A program made the position numbers and the translations under genes. 30,766 nt of DNA from the NCBI GenBank assembly GCA_018065205.1, contig JAGHTR010000025.1, forward strand, positions 1-30,766, in the 5' to 3' direction. Of the stretch, positions 7,972 to 15,727 are shown piece by piece. Origin of the DNA: Candidatus Colicola caccequi. GTDB lineage: Bacteria; Bacteroidota; Bacteroidia; Bacteroidales; Paludibacteraceae. Position 1 is the first letter of the stretch. Each line of letters begins with the position of its first letter. A model generated the notes under the pieces. That model worked only from the letters and a program-made list of their open reading frames with translations, did not search any database and was not told the origin of the DNA.

Positions 7972-10614
7972 CTACTCGTCATCATCAACGTAGTAGTTGT
8001 AGTGCTCGGCTTGCTCTTCCTTACCCATTAGTTTGCCGTAGTAATATCCGTATTTGTATTTCCAGTTATTCTTTTTGCTATTGTTATTGCGGCCGTATCC
8101 ATAGCCGTAACCATAACCATAGCCATACTTACCACCATATCCTCCATAGCCGTGCTTACTGCCGTAACCGTAGGCATAGGTGTAGTTATAACCATGATGA
8201 TACCCTTCGGTAGGCATATCTGATAAGACAATGTTTACCTTGCCACTATGATCAATACTCAACTGTTCAAGCGTTTGCTTGCACAAGGCCTTACTGGTCT
8301 GTAAGCAGCGGATAACGAACAGCGTTGTATCGGCTTGTTCAATTAAGTTATAGGCATCCGGTACTTGTCCAATAGGAGATGTATCTATGACAACAAAATC
8401 ATAACGTTCTTTAAGGGTCTTAATCATCTGGACTAACTCATCTGAGTGGATTAACTCACCCGGATTAGGCGGAACAGTTCCGGCACGCACCATATCAAAA
8501 TCAAACGGAGTATCCTTTAAGATGATGTCGTCTAATGAGCAGTCACCAATCAGGTAGTTAGTGACACCTAAGCCGTTAGATATACCTAATTTCTCATGGA
8601 CATTCGGTTTACGTATATCTAAGTCCACCAAGATAGTTTTTTTGCCGGTCATAGCGAACATGGCAGCCATGTTGGTGCATAAGAAAGTCTTACCATCACC
8701 GGATTCGGCAGAAGTTACGCATAGTGTGATTTTCTCTTTCTTTTGTACAATAAACTCAATACGAGTACGCATTGAACGCAGTGACTCCGCGTATCGACTA
8801 CGTGGATTAGCCTTTACTAAGGTTGGGTTCGGGTTGCGAGCGTGTTTAAGTGAGCCAATCAATTGGAAGTGGCTTAACTTGGAAGCCTCTTTCGGTGTAC
8901 GTACTTTATCGTTCAACAACTCACTAAGTATGATCAGCACTAACGGCACCAATAGACCCACAATCATATAAGCGGTCATCGTTTTGCTTTTTTCCTTGCT
9001 ATTGACGCATATTGATCTGCGCGCACGGTCCAAGATATCGTTATCCGGTGTATTGCTGGCCTTTTGGATTTCGGCTTCAGCCCGTTTTTGCAGGAAGAAA
9101 GTATAATAGTTATCATCGATACGATAGTTACGTTCGATACTAACCATTTGTAGTTCTTTCTCGGGCAGTTTCTTCATGTTTATTTCCACCTCTGAATAGC
9201 GGTTATGCAAGTCCTGTTTCTCAATTTCTAATGAAGCACGCATTGTTTTGATTACTTCGCGTAATCCTTCCTTAACGTGTTCAATATCGTTAGTGTACTT
9301 AGCATAATACACATTTTTCTCGCTTAACTCGCTACGTTGTAGTTGCAAGTCGTTAAGTTGGGTGACGAATTGGGTTAGCATCGGTTCACTTATACCTAAA
9401 GAAGCAGGAGCGACGACAGCACCTTGTTCAATTTGCTGTTTGAGGTAATTATCCATATAGTCAAGGTACGTTTCTTTTAGGCGCAGCGCCATTTGCTCCT
9501 TGTCATACTCAGCCATTTGTGTCATCAGTGTGCCGGCATAAGTAGAAACATTAACGAACTTATTCTCTTGGCGGAAGTCGGTCATTGCCCCTTCACTCAT
9601 CTGTAACTGACTTCGTAGGCTCTCCAACTGACTATCAATAAAGCGGATGGAGTTATCTGCCACCATATTCTTGCGCTCTAAGTTCTGCAGCAAATACATA
9701 TCAATGACTTTATCGATGATTTCGCAGTCACGCTCGGGTGTTTCGCTGCGTAAACTCAATCGTAGCACGGTACTTCCCTCCACGAGGAACTCAGAGACTA
9801 AGTGGGAAAGGAATTCGTCCACTAGGCTAGATCTGGTGCGGAATCGGAAGTAGATATGTCCGCTACGCAGCATGTCCATATTTTCAGTAGGCCATACCGT
9901 AGCGGTGAATAGTTTAGTCTCTATTTTCTCGCCAAACTTAGTTGTTATGGAGAAAGGAAGACGTTCATCGGCAGATTCGATGGTTATTCGTCCGTCACCA
10001 GTGAACGAGCATTTGAACATCACCGAATATGCTTCTTGGGATATTTTGTCATATTCCACTAAGATAGGCGACTGACGATAGACGTTACGGGTTTTGAAAC
10101 GTCCTTGTGTGAAATACTCCACATTAAGGAAAGGCAGACTATCTACCACGCGAGCCATCAAGTCGTACGAACCTAACAGAATCATCTGGTTCTTAACGTT
10201 TGTATATCCGGCATCTACGCCGAATCCCTGCATTAGAGTACCACCCATATTGGTTCCGTAGGGAGTGGACTGCTTAATGATGATAGTTCCGCAAGATAGA
10301 TACTGCGGCATCCACCGACGATTCTTTAAGTATCCTAAAGCAAAGGCAATTATACCAGCAATAACAAACAGATACCAATAGTGGAGGATACGCATGATCC
10401 ACTCCATGATATTGAAGTTAAATCCATCTTCTTCCTCTTGTTGAGGGGCACCATACGGAGCCGCATTATACGGAGTGTTATAGGGGCTATGATAGGGATT
10501 ATTGTATGGGCTATTGTATGGGTTATTGTATGGGTTATTGTACGGATTGTTGTACGGGTTATTGTACGGATTGTTGTACGGGTTATTGTACGGATTTTCC
10601 TCGTTTTTTGCCAT
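7972..10614 (-). CDS. Wzc-like polysaccharide co-polymerase and tyrosine autokinase
   Basis: This 880-residue protein combines a Wzz domain with a BY-kinase domain. One membrane helix lies near 75-95 and a second near 545-565, enclosing a periplasmic coiled-coil region. The cytoplasmic kinase has Walker A SAESGDGKTFLCTNMA, Walker A' ILVDLDIRKPN and Walker B FVVIDTSPIG. The last 77 residues hold about 22 tyrosines, mostly as Gly-Tyr repeats, the autophosphorylation tail. Unusually, residues 7-50 are eleven NPYN-type tetrapeptides, followed by an AAPYGAP segment. In Gram-negative capsule systems this protein controls chain length and works with Wza. It follows two Wza-like genes, 11 bases after the second. 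Confidence 0.92.
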   Translation of the reverse strand: MAKNEENPYNNPYNNPYNNPYNNPYNNPYNNPYNSPYNNPYHSPYNTPYNAAPYGAPQQEEEDGFNFNIMEWIMRILHYWYLFVIAGIIAFALGYLKNRRWMPQYLSCGTIIIKQSTPYGTNMGGTLMQGFGVDAGYTNVKNQMILLGSYDLMARVVDSLPFLNVEYFTQGRFKTRNVYRQSPILVEYDKISQEAYSVMFKCSFTGDGRITIESADERLPFSITTKFGEKIETKLFTATVWPTENMDMLRSGHIYFRFRTRSSLVDEFLSHLVSEFLVEGSTVLRLSLRSETPERDCEIIDKVIDMYLLQNLERKNMVADNSIRFIDSQLESLRSQLQMSEGAMTDFRQENKFVNVSTYAGTLMTQMAEYDKEQMALRLKETYLDYMDNYLKQQIEQGAVVAPASLGISEPMLTQFVTQLNDLQLQRSELSEKNVYYAKYTNDIEHVKEGLREVIKTMRASLEIEKQDLHNRYSEVEINMKKLPEKELQMVSIERNYRIDDNYYTFFLQKRAEAEIQKASNTPDNDILDRARRSICVNSKEKSKTMTAYMIVGLLVPLVLIILSELLNDKVRTPKEASKLSHFQLIGSLKHARNPNPTLVKANPRSRYAESLRSMRTRIEFIVQKKEKITLCVTSAESGDGKTFLCTNMAAMFAMTGKKTILVDLDIRKPNVHEKLGISNGLGVTNYLIGDCSLDDIILKDTPFDFDMVRAGTVPPNPGELIHSDELVQMIKTLKERYDFVVIDTSPIGQVPDAYNLIEQADTTLFVIRCLQTSKALCKQTLEQLSIDHSGKVNIVLSDMPTEGYHHGYNYTYAYGYGSKHGYGGYGGKYGYGYGYGYGYGRNNNSKKNNWKYKYGYYYGKLMGKEEQAEHYNYYVDDDE
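10465..10596 (-). repeat. 12-base tandem repeat encoding NPYN units
   Basis: Eleven 12-base units encode [N/S/T]-P-Y-[N/H] at the N-terminus of the tyrosine kinase. Third-base changes differ between units, with several adjacent units nearly identical, so the number of units could vary by slippage without loss of frame. Confidence 0.9.
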
Positions 10615-10625
10615 AGTATTACAGA

Positions 10626-11387
10626 TTAAAATGGTAGATTCGGTATATAATTCAACACAGTAATGAGCAGACTGACGCTACTCATGATGATGGCCAAGAA
10701 ACTGCTATAGTTAGCCTGTTTGAAGAAACTGGCCGGTTCGCGGCTAACATAGATTAAGTCATTGGGGTAAATATAGTAGTACTGACTATCAATAATCGAC
10801 TTGGTACGGATATCAAACTCCAGCACTTCGGGGGCTTCATTACCATGTGGACGAATGATGCGTACATGGCGGCGGTCACCGCTCAGCATTAAGTCACCAG
10901 TCATAGCTAATGCTTGGAAGATGGTCATTCGGTCTTTATATACATATTTAACGCCGGAGCCTATATCGCCTAAGACGGTAAATTGTTTATTGTATAGTGC
11001 CAATTTCACATCAGCATCAGGTATGAGTTCACGCATGTACTTACGCACAGTGTCTTGTGCTTCCAACTCGGTCAGACCTTCCAGGCGGATTGGGTCTAAG
11101 AAAGGCAAGTCCACCGTACCGTCCGAATAAATACGGTATGAATTAGCGTACTGAGAGTTATTGTTGTTATTATTAGCAAGGAGGGTCTTGGCGATTGTTT
11201 CATCCATGGTGATAACACGGTAGATTATCTCGTCATTTACTTGCAAGCGATAAGGCTGATAGGCAGCAGAATCATAAATTGGCATTTTCTTGCCTTCTTG
11301 CAATAGACCTACTTGCTTGTATGGGTAGCAGCCTGTGAATGCCATTGCTATCGCAACGAGATTCAATATAAATATCTTCTTTCTCAT
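10626..11387 (-). CDS. Polysaccharide export lipoprotein, Wza-like (second copy)
   Basis: Starting at 11387 the protein has 253 residues and opens MRKKIFILNLVAIAMAFTGC, a lipoprotein signal peptide with its lipobox. The body has the polysaccharide export pattern: YQPYRLQVNDEIIYRVITMDE (Poly_export start), TVDLPFLDPIRLEGLTELEAQDTVRKYM, then a beta-grasp region (FTVLGDIGSGVKYVYKDRMTIFQALAMTGD) and DLIYVSREP. Members form the outer-membrane export channel. The hydrophobic C-terminal segment (YSSFLAIIMSSVSLLITVL) could be a membrane anchor. An ATG at 11411 would overlap the upstream gene and bury the signal peptide, so I prefer 11387. It lies between the other Wza-like gene and the tyrosine kinase. 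Confidence 0.85.
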   Translation of the reverse strand: MRKKIFILNLVAIAMAFTGCYPYKQVGLLQEGKKMPIYDSAAYQPYRLQVNDEIIYRVITMDETIAKTLLANNNNNNSQYANSYRIYSDGTVDLPFLDPIRLEGLTELEAQDTVRKYMRELIPDADVKLALYNKQFTVLGDIGSGVKYVYKDRMTIFQALAMTGDLMLSGDRRHVRIIRPHGNEAPEVLEFDIRTKSIIDSQYYYIYPNDLIYVSREPASFFKQANYSSFLAIIMSSVSLLITVLNYIPNLPF

Positions 11388-11397
11388 AGCAATGACA

Positions 11398-12243
11398 TTA
11401 TTTAGAAGCATTAATAATTCGTGTTACTAAACCGTAGACGAAGCCTCCAAAACTGAGTGTAGAAGCCACGATAGCCACGGTTGTAGCAGCATTGTTAACG
11501 CCGAAGGCTTTGCCTTTTAGATGGCGCACATAAATGACATCATTCGGTTCAATGTAGTAGTATTCCGAGTTGATGATATCTTTGGAACGCAAGTCAAAGG
11601 TGATGACTTTAGTTTGTCCCTCTATTTCACGTACTATTTGGACTTTAGAACGGTCGCTCCAGTCTCCCACGTCTCCGGCTTGTGCCAGAGCCTCAAAGAT
11701 GGTCAGTTTCTCGCGTCGTATAGGGAAATTACCTGTTCCCCGTTGAGATATGACGCTGTAGGAACGTTGCACCACGTTTACTTCGCAGCTAACCATGTTG
11801 TAGTCGCCATAAGACTTGATGTACGTCCCTAATTCTGCTTCTAATGCGAGTTTAACTTCACGAGTGTTCTTACCCCGAACGTAGATATGACCTACTAACG
11901 GATAGTCGATACATCCGTCTTGTAAGCCGAGATAGGAATATAACTCGTTGTTATATCCTGTTCCGGACGTGTTCGCTTGTTGTCGCATTTGTGCAGCGTT
12001 ATACCCACCTGAAGCGCCGGAAGCATTGAACAGTTTCATTACCTTTTCATCCACCGAATAGACATAGATATATAACCTATCTCCAATTCGCAGTTGATAG
12101 TCCTGATAATCCAATGTATCCACATACTCGGGTATTCCATTTTTTCCAGGCTCTTGCAGCAGGTTCACCTTCTTGCTTGTCACGCAAGAAGACAGGCCCA
12201 TTATGCAGGCGAGTACCAATAATATGTATATACGTTTAGTCAT
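11398..12243 (-). CDS. Polysaccharide export lipoprotein, Wza-like (first copy)
   Basis: This 281-residue protein begins MTKRIYILLVLACIMGLSSC, a lipoprotein signal with lipobox LSSC. It shares the export-protein plan with the next gene: DYQDYQLRIGDRLYIYVYSVDE, CIDYPLVGHIYVRGKNTREVKLALEAEL, a second domain ending KLTIFEALAQAGDVGDWSDRSKVQIVRE, and PNDVIYVRHLKG. A glycine/serine-rich linker (FNASGASGGYN) interrupts the first domain. A hydrophobic segment follows near the C-terminus. The gene is 10 bases from the next Wza-like gene. Two diverged export proteins side by side suggest a hetero-oligomeric channel or two stages of export; that is inference. Confidence 0.87.
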   Translation of the reverse strand: MTKRIYILLVLACIMGLSSCVTSKKVNLLQEPGKNGIPEYVDTLDYQDYQLRIGDRLYIYVYSVDEKVMKLFNASGASGGYNAAQMRQQANTSGTGYNNELYSYLGLQDGCIDYPLVGHIYVRGKNTREVKLALEAELGTYIKSYGDYNMVSCEVNVVQRSYSVISQRGTGNFPIRREKLTIFEALAQAGDVGDWSDRSKVQIVREIEGQTKVITFDLRSKDIINSEYYYIEPNDVIYVRHLKGKAFGVNNAATTVAIVASTLSFGGFVYGLVTRIINASK

Positions 12244-12307
12244 CGTTGTTAATCATGGAGTGCTCTAAGCACCATCGTTATTAATTATGGAGTGCTCTAA
12301 GCACCAT
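12244..12307. repeat. Two 32-base tandem units, each with a hairpin, between wlbA and wza
   Basis: Unit one is 12244-12275 and unit two 12276-12307; they differ at two positions. Each contains GTGCT-CTA-AGCAC, extended by ATGG/CCAT. The pair fills the whole spacer, running from the last base of the wlbA-like stop codon to the base before the export-gene start. The hairpin resembles the GTGCC-TCCG-GGCAC elements at 13327-13340 and 22766-22779. Confidence 0.9.
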
Positions 12308-13290
12308 TATCGTTTTTCGTCCCAACCGAATGGGTGTGTAGCGAGCGGCAGTTTAGCCAGTGGGTGGTAGTCTCCGACGAGTCCTATTGGTGTTGCGTGG
12401 CGTATGTCGCTGACTATTTGGATGCAAGGACGTGCTTCGGAGATGCGGAATCCTTGTCCGGCTAATATACGTTTGTAACTCTCGGTATGTAACTCGGTGA
12501 ATCCGGCGCTGAACTCGAACTCTTCTCCGTCAATACTGAGAGTACGATATGTTTTTTTCTCACCTTGTACGGCATTAGCAGGCAGGCACTCTGCGTTGAT
12601 GCTGAGGAAGTAGCGCACGCGGGCGCGCTCTAATTCAAGGTATCCTGCAACGCGATCAAAGCTCATCACATGAACGATGTTTTGTTTAACGGGTCCGAAA
12701 ATCCATTGTAGCATATCGTAGAAGTGCACACCGATATTAGTGGCTACTCCACCCGACTTATGTACATCACCTTTCCAAGATGAGTAGTACCATTTACCAC
12801 GGGAGGTGATGTAGGTGAGGTCCACGTCATATATTTTGTCTTTGGGTCCGTTCTCCACTTTCTTCTTGAGGTTAGCGATTGCCTCGTGCAAGCGTAATTG
12901 GAGGATGGTGTAAGCCTGATGTCCGGTCTCTTGTTCCAGTTCAACGAGGTTATCGATGTTGTATGGATTGAGTACCAATGGTTTTTCGCAGATGACGTTG
13001 CATCCGAGTCTCAGTCCGTAACGAATGAAGGCATCGTGGGTATAGTTAGGCGTACAAATCGACATCCATGATAGAGGGTCATTTGTGCGTTGTTGCTTAC
13101 TGCAGAAGCGGTCAAACTGCTCATTCTCGGTAAAGAAAGAGCATTCCGGGAAGGAACTATCTAAGCGACCTACACTATCGAACTTGTCATAGGCGACCAT
13201 AAGGTTGTTGCCGGTATCGGCAATTGCCTTGATATGACGCGGGGCGATATAGCCTGCGGCACCAATTAATGCGAAGTTTAAAGGTTTCAT
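12307..13290 (-). CDS. Gfo/Idh/MocA oxidoreductase, WlbA/WbpB-like
   Basis: From the ATG at 13290 the protein has 327 residues and opens MKPLNFALIGAAGYIAPRH, the Rossmann start of the WlbA/WbpB group. Other marks are the EKPLVLNPYNID catalytic lysine motif, ILQLRLHEAI, TYITSRGKWYYSSWKGD and GGVATNIGVHFYDML with its conserved histidine. Known members oxidise UDP-N-acetylglucosaminuronic acid at C3 to start synthesis of diacetamido-uronic sugars for surface polysaccharides. An upstream ATG at 13362 is open, but that segment is the untranslated leader made of repeats downstream of a promoter. Position before the export and kinase genes supports a role in the polymer's sugar supply. The exact substrate is inferred from family resemblance. 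Confidence 0.85.
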   Translation of the reverse strand: MKPLNFALIGAAGYIAPRHIKAIADTGNNLMVAYDKFDSVGRLDSSFPECSFFTENEQFDRFCSKQQRTNDPLSWMSICTPNYTHDAFIRYGLRLGCNVICEKPLVLNPYNIDNLVELEQETGHQAYTILQLRLHEAIANLKKKVENGPKDKIYDVDLTYITSRGKWYYSSWKGDVHKSGGVATNIGVHFYDMLQWIFGPVKQNIVHVMSFDRVAGYLELERARVRYFLSINAECLPANAVQGEKKTYRTLSIDGEEFEFSAGFTELHTESYKRILAGQGFRISEARPCIQIVSDIRHATPIGLVGDYHPLAKLPLATHPFGWDEKR

Positions 13291-13291
13291 T

Positions 13292-13347
13292 ATTATTGTA
13301 TATTGTATATTGCTTATTGTATATTGGTGCCTCCGGGCACTCCGATG
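13292..13347 (-). repeat. Composite repeat in the wlbA leader: heptamers plus GTGCC hairpin
   Basis: Five heptamers of the NNNATTG type (ATTATTG, TATATTG, TATATTG, CTTATTG, TATATTG; 13292-13326) end one base before the start codon of the wlbA-like gene. Upstream in the transcript is the hairpin GTGCC-TCCG-GGCAC (13327-13340). Bases 13324-13347 are identical over 24 positions to 22763-22786, which lies inside a coding region. Confidence 0.88.
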
Positions 13348-13358
13348 TACTTGAGGCT

Positions 13359-13391
13359 GCAAAAATACAAAATCTTTTGCATATATGCAAA
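13359..13391 (-). promoter_or_regulatory. Promoter for the wlbA-wza-wza-kinase genes
   Basis: On the minus strand TTTGC (13391-13387), 19 bases, then TATTTTTGC (13367-13359). The -33 element is part of the palindrome TTTGCATATATGCAAA. Transcription would begin near 13353 and give a leader of about 60 bases made almost wholly of the composite repeat. Confidence 0.75.
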
Positions 13392-13407
13392 TATATCTTA
13401 TTCTTTT

Positions 13408-14913
13408 TTACGCAGAGTGCATTTTTTTGAATAAAATAGCGTATATTGTCATGAAAAAGTATCGTATATCGGTCCAAATAGGATGTTGCAGGTAGGCATC
13501 CAGGTATTTATTTTCGCTGGCGTAGAGTTCGTCAAATGTATTAGGATGGTCGATATAGAAAGGCGGGATGAGTCCGGGTTTGGTGAGTGTGCGTTTATCC
13601 TGCAGTTCTTTTGGGTACTGTTCAAACATAGCTTTGCTGAGCGGTCTTATGCCGACGAGTTTGACATCCCCTTTGAGCCAGTTGATGAGCATAGGCAGTT
13701 CGTCCAGCCAGTACTTACGGAGGATTCGTCCCCAGTTCGTGATGCGCCAATCGTCATCACTTTTGTCGGCGATATTCATTCCTCCGCGCTGATCAAAGAC
13801 ATACTGTTGGATATACTCGGAGTATGGGTGCATAGTGCGGAACTTATAGAAGTAGCGAATCTCTTTATTTTTGCATACGCGCGGGAGTTTGATAAGTGGT
13901 CCGTAAATTTTCATGGACTCTTGTGTATATGGTTGCGAGTGTCGTCGAGCGAACACGTATTCGATGTGTCCCATGGGAATGATTTGTTCGACCTCAAAAC
14001 CGCAGTAGTAGAGTCGTCCGAGCACTTCGGTTTTGCTCAGTGTGCGTTTGCGTCCCTTGGTGAGGTCGTAGTGGAGTCGGGACATGAGCAACAGACGGGG
14101 GAAGACACGGCGGTAGATGAACCAGCCGATGTAGACGATGTAGTTAATGCCTTTGGGATAGGAGCGCAGGATTTTGCTTTTGACATATTCTTGCGGTCTG
14201 TAGCAGCATACGTACTGTCCGTTGTCGGGTAGTTTTTGGTTAACGATGCAGAAGCGTTTATTGATGCCACGAGCGTCATTAAGGAGCGTTAGGTCCACGA
14301 GTGTCTGGTACTGGTAGTCAGGTATTTGTACGAAGGAGAACATATCTCGGTTAGCGACGACTTTGGTGAGTCGGCTATCGAGGCGAGCTTTAGAAAGTAG
14401 CATTTGGTAGTCCTCTTCGGTGGTTAGTCCGAGAACCGATTGGTGGACTGCTTCAAGTGATTCAGTAGAGCGCGGAGAGTCCGGATGGGCTATTTGTGCG
14501 TTTTGGCGCTTCTTGATTTTCATGGGTGGCACCGTCATGTTGAGGGCGAATTTCCAGTAGTGCATGCAGAGTATGACGACGGAGTCGGCAATCATGACGA
14601 GTCCGATCATCCAGAGGGCGATGGCCATGGAGAACTGGTGGGTAGTGGCGAGGGGGAGGAGGTACCAAGTGAGGAGCATTTGTATGCCGCCGGTGAGGAG
14701 CATGGAGAGCATTTCCTGCCAGAACCATGCATCGCGGTAGGAGCGTTTGTACTTGAGTGTGATGAAGCCGATTAGTACCCATGTGAGCATCATGACGGCG
14801 AAGAGGGCGACGTAGATGGCGATTTCGCTTTTATGCGCCGCCAGGCGCCAGAGGATACAAACGATGGACATTAGGATCCAGAGGGAGCAGTCTTTTAGGA
14901 TTTTCTTAAGCAT
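13408..14913 (-). CDS. Membrane sugar transferase (bacterial sugar transferase family)
   Basis: This 501-residue protein has about four N-terminal transmembrane segments (within residues 10-130), a long soluble middle region, and a C-terminal domain with the landmarks of initiating sugar-phosphate transferases: YKFRTMHPYSEY, RITNWGRILRKYWLDELPMLINWLKGDVKLVGIRPL and TKPGLIPPFYIDHP. These enzymes attach the first sugar phosphate to undecaprenyl phosphate at the inner membrane. The usual KR.FD re-entrant helix just before the catalytic domain is not evident, so this is an atypical member. It overlaps the deacetylase gene by 19 bases and precedes the wlbA-like promoter. Confidence 0.8.
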   Translation of the reverse strand: MLKKILKDCSLWILMSIVCILWRLAAHKSEIAIYVALFAVMMLTWVLIGFITLKYKRSYRDAWFWQEMLSMLLTGGIQMLLTWYLLPLATTHQFSMAIALWMIGLVMIADSVVILCMHYWKFALNMTVPPMKIKKRQNAQIAHPDSPRSTESLEAVHQSVLGLTTEEDYQMLLSKARLDSRLTKVVANRDMFSFVQIPDYQYQTLVDLTLLNDARGINKRFCIVNQKLPDNGQYVCCYRPQEYVKSKILRSYPKGINYIVYIGWFIYRRVFPRLLLMSRLHYDLTKGRKRTLSKTEVLGRLYYCGFEVEQIIPMGHIEYVFARRHSQPYTQESMKIYGPLIKLPRVCKNKEIRYFYKFRTMHPYSEYIQQYVFDQRGGMNIADKSDDDWRITNWGRILRKYWLDELPMLINWLKGDVKLVGIRPLSKAMFEQYPKELQDKRTLTKPGLIPPFYIDHPNTFDELYASENKYLDAYLQHPIWTDIRYFFMTIYAILFKKMHSA

Positions 14914-15638
14914 ATTAGGATACGTTTAAGTATGTTTTTGATGGATTGTTGGGTGTATTCAAGGAGCCATTCGAAAGGTTTGTCGGTCCAACGCTGGGGG
15001 TGAGTAGTGATGAGGATATGGTGTATGGTGTATGGTGTTTGGTGTATGGTGGAAAGCCAGGAGATGATGTCGGTAGTGGAATGGAAGGATAGTCCTTGTT
15101 GGTTCCATTGTTCTTGTTGCGGGACTTTATCACGTACGGAGACTTTGTATCCATCCCACCGTCGTCCGGTGTCGGTGAGGTAGAGAGTTGTATTGAAGTC
15201 CTCGTCGAAGTAAGGTTCGTAGTCGATTCCGTAGTCGTGGTAGTTGTATGTTTTCCAGAGGTCTCGTCCGTCGTATTGGCTGGTAGGAGCTCCGTGCATG
15301 CAGATGCGGTGTACGGGGTAGAACTGTCGGAAGTATTGTAGCCAATGTTGGAAGTGTTGAATGGCCTTGTTTGGGTTGCCGTGGGCGATGGACATATCTT
15401 CGTAGTGGTAGCCTATTTCATGTCCGAGGTTGACGATAGCTTGGATGACGTGAGGGTTATTGGAGCAAGGAACGCACCGGAAGTAATAGACGGCGTGCAC
15501 GCCGAGTTCAGCTTCAATTTGTGCGATAGCGAGAGAATGATAAGGACGCTTATCGACATCGTGTCGGAGTGTAAAAGGTATTCCGCTGGCTTGCAGAGCC
15601 AGGATGAGTGAGCGATATTGTTTACGAGTGAAATCCAT
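14895..15638 (-). CDS. NodB-like polysaccharide deacetylase family protein
   Basis: This 247-residue protein has no signal peptide. Near the N-terminus TLRHDVDKRP supplies the Asp pair and HEIGYHYE the metal histidines of the carbohydrate esterase 4 (NodB) fold, and ICMHGAP fits a later motif. Members remove acetyl groups from amino sugars; similar cytoplasmic forms occur in surface polysaccharide clusters. Around residues 196-207 the segment STIHQTPYTIHHIL is encoded by a heptamer array (15017-15051), an in-frame insertion near the C-terminal end. The gene overlaps the sugar transferase gene, which supports a shared polysaccharide pathway. Activity is inferred from motifs. Confidence 0.7.
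   Translation of the reverse strand: MDFTRKQYRSLILALQASGIPFTLRHDVDKRPYHSLAIAQIEAELGVHAVYYFRCVPCSNNPHVIQAIVNLGHEIGYHYEDMSIAHGNPNKAIQHFQHWLQYFRQFYPVHRICMHGAPTSQYDGRDLWKTYNYHDYGIDYEPYFDEDFNTTLYLTDTGRRWDGYKVSVRDKVPQQEQWNQQGLSFHSTTDIISWLSTIHQTPYTIHHILITTHPQRWTDKPFEWLLEYTQQSIKNILKRILICLRKS
15017..15051 (-). repeat. Heptamer array TATGGTG, five units, inside the deacetylase gene
   Basis: Units are TATGGTG three times, TTTGGTG, TATGGTG (plus-strand reading). They encode a TIHQTPYTIHH segment in the deacetylase with no frame disruption. Confidence 0.85.
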
Positions 15639-15642
15639 GTTG

Positions 15643-15727
15643 TATCAATTAGCAACTAGCAATTAACCAAGTATCAATTAACCAATTAGCCAAGTAGGAA
15701 TTAACCAATTAGCCAAGTAGGAATTAG
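15643..15727. repeat. Array of CAATTAGC/AATTAACC-like units with a 23-base duplication
   Basis: The spacer between the nuclease stop and the deacetylase start is built of related 7-8-base words (CAATTAGC, AACTAGC, AATTAAC, CAAGTAGG). The 23-base segment 15682-15704 is repeated at 15705-15727 with one change. The last unit contains the nuclease stop codon. No promoter or terminator is visible. Confidence 0.85.

Noticed and set aside
10465..10596. Frameshifted or non-coding repeat before the tyrosine kinase
   Set aside because: All units are multiples of three and in frame with the kinase, and the export gene ends just upstream, so the repeat is the true N-terminus.
12244..12307. Intrinsic terminator after the wlbA-like gene
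   Set aside because: The hairpins have short stems and no U-run in either direction, and no promoter follows for the downstream export genes.
13291..13362. N-terminal extension of the wlbA-like protein
   Set aside because: The segment is the repeat-built leader after the promoter -7 box at 13359-13367; the Rossmann motif begins right after the ATG at 13290.
13483..14232. Open frame of 249 codons on the plus strand opposite the sugar transferase gene
   Set aside because: The minus-strand frame carries the sugar transferase motifs and overlaps its operon neighbour; the plus frame has no motif or promoter.
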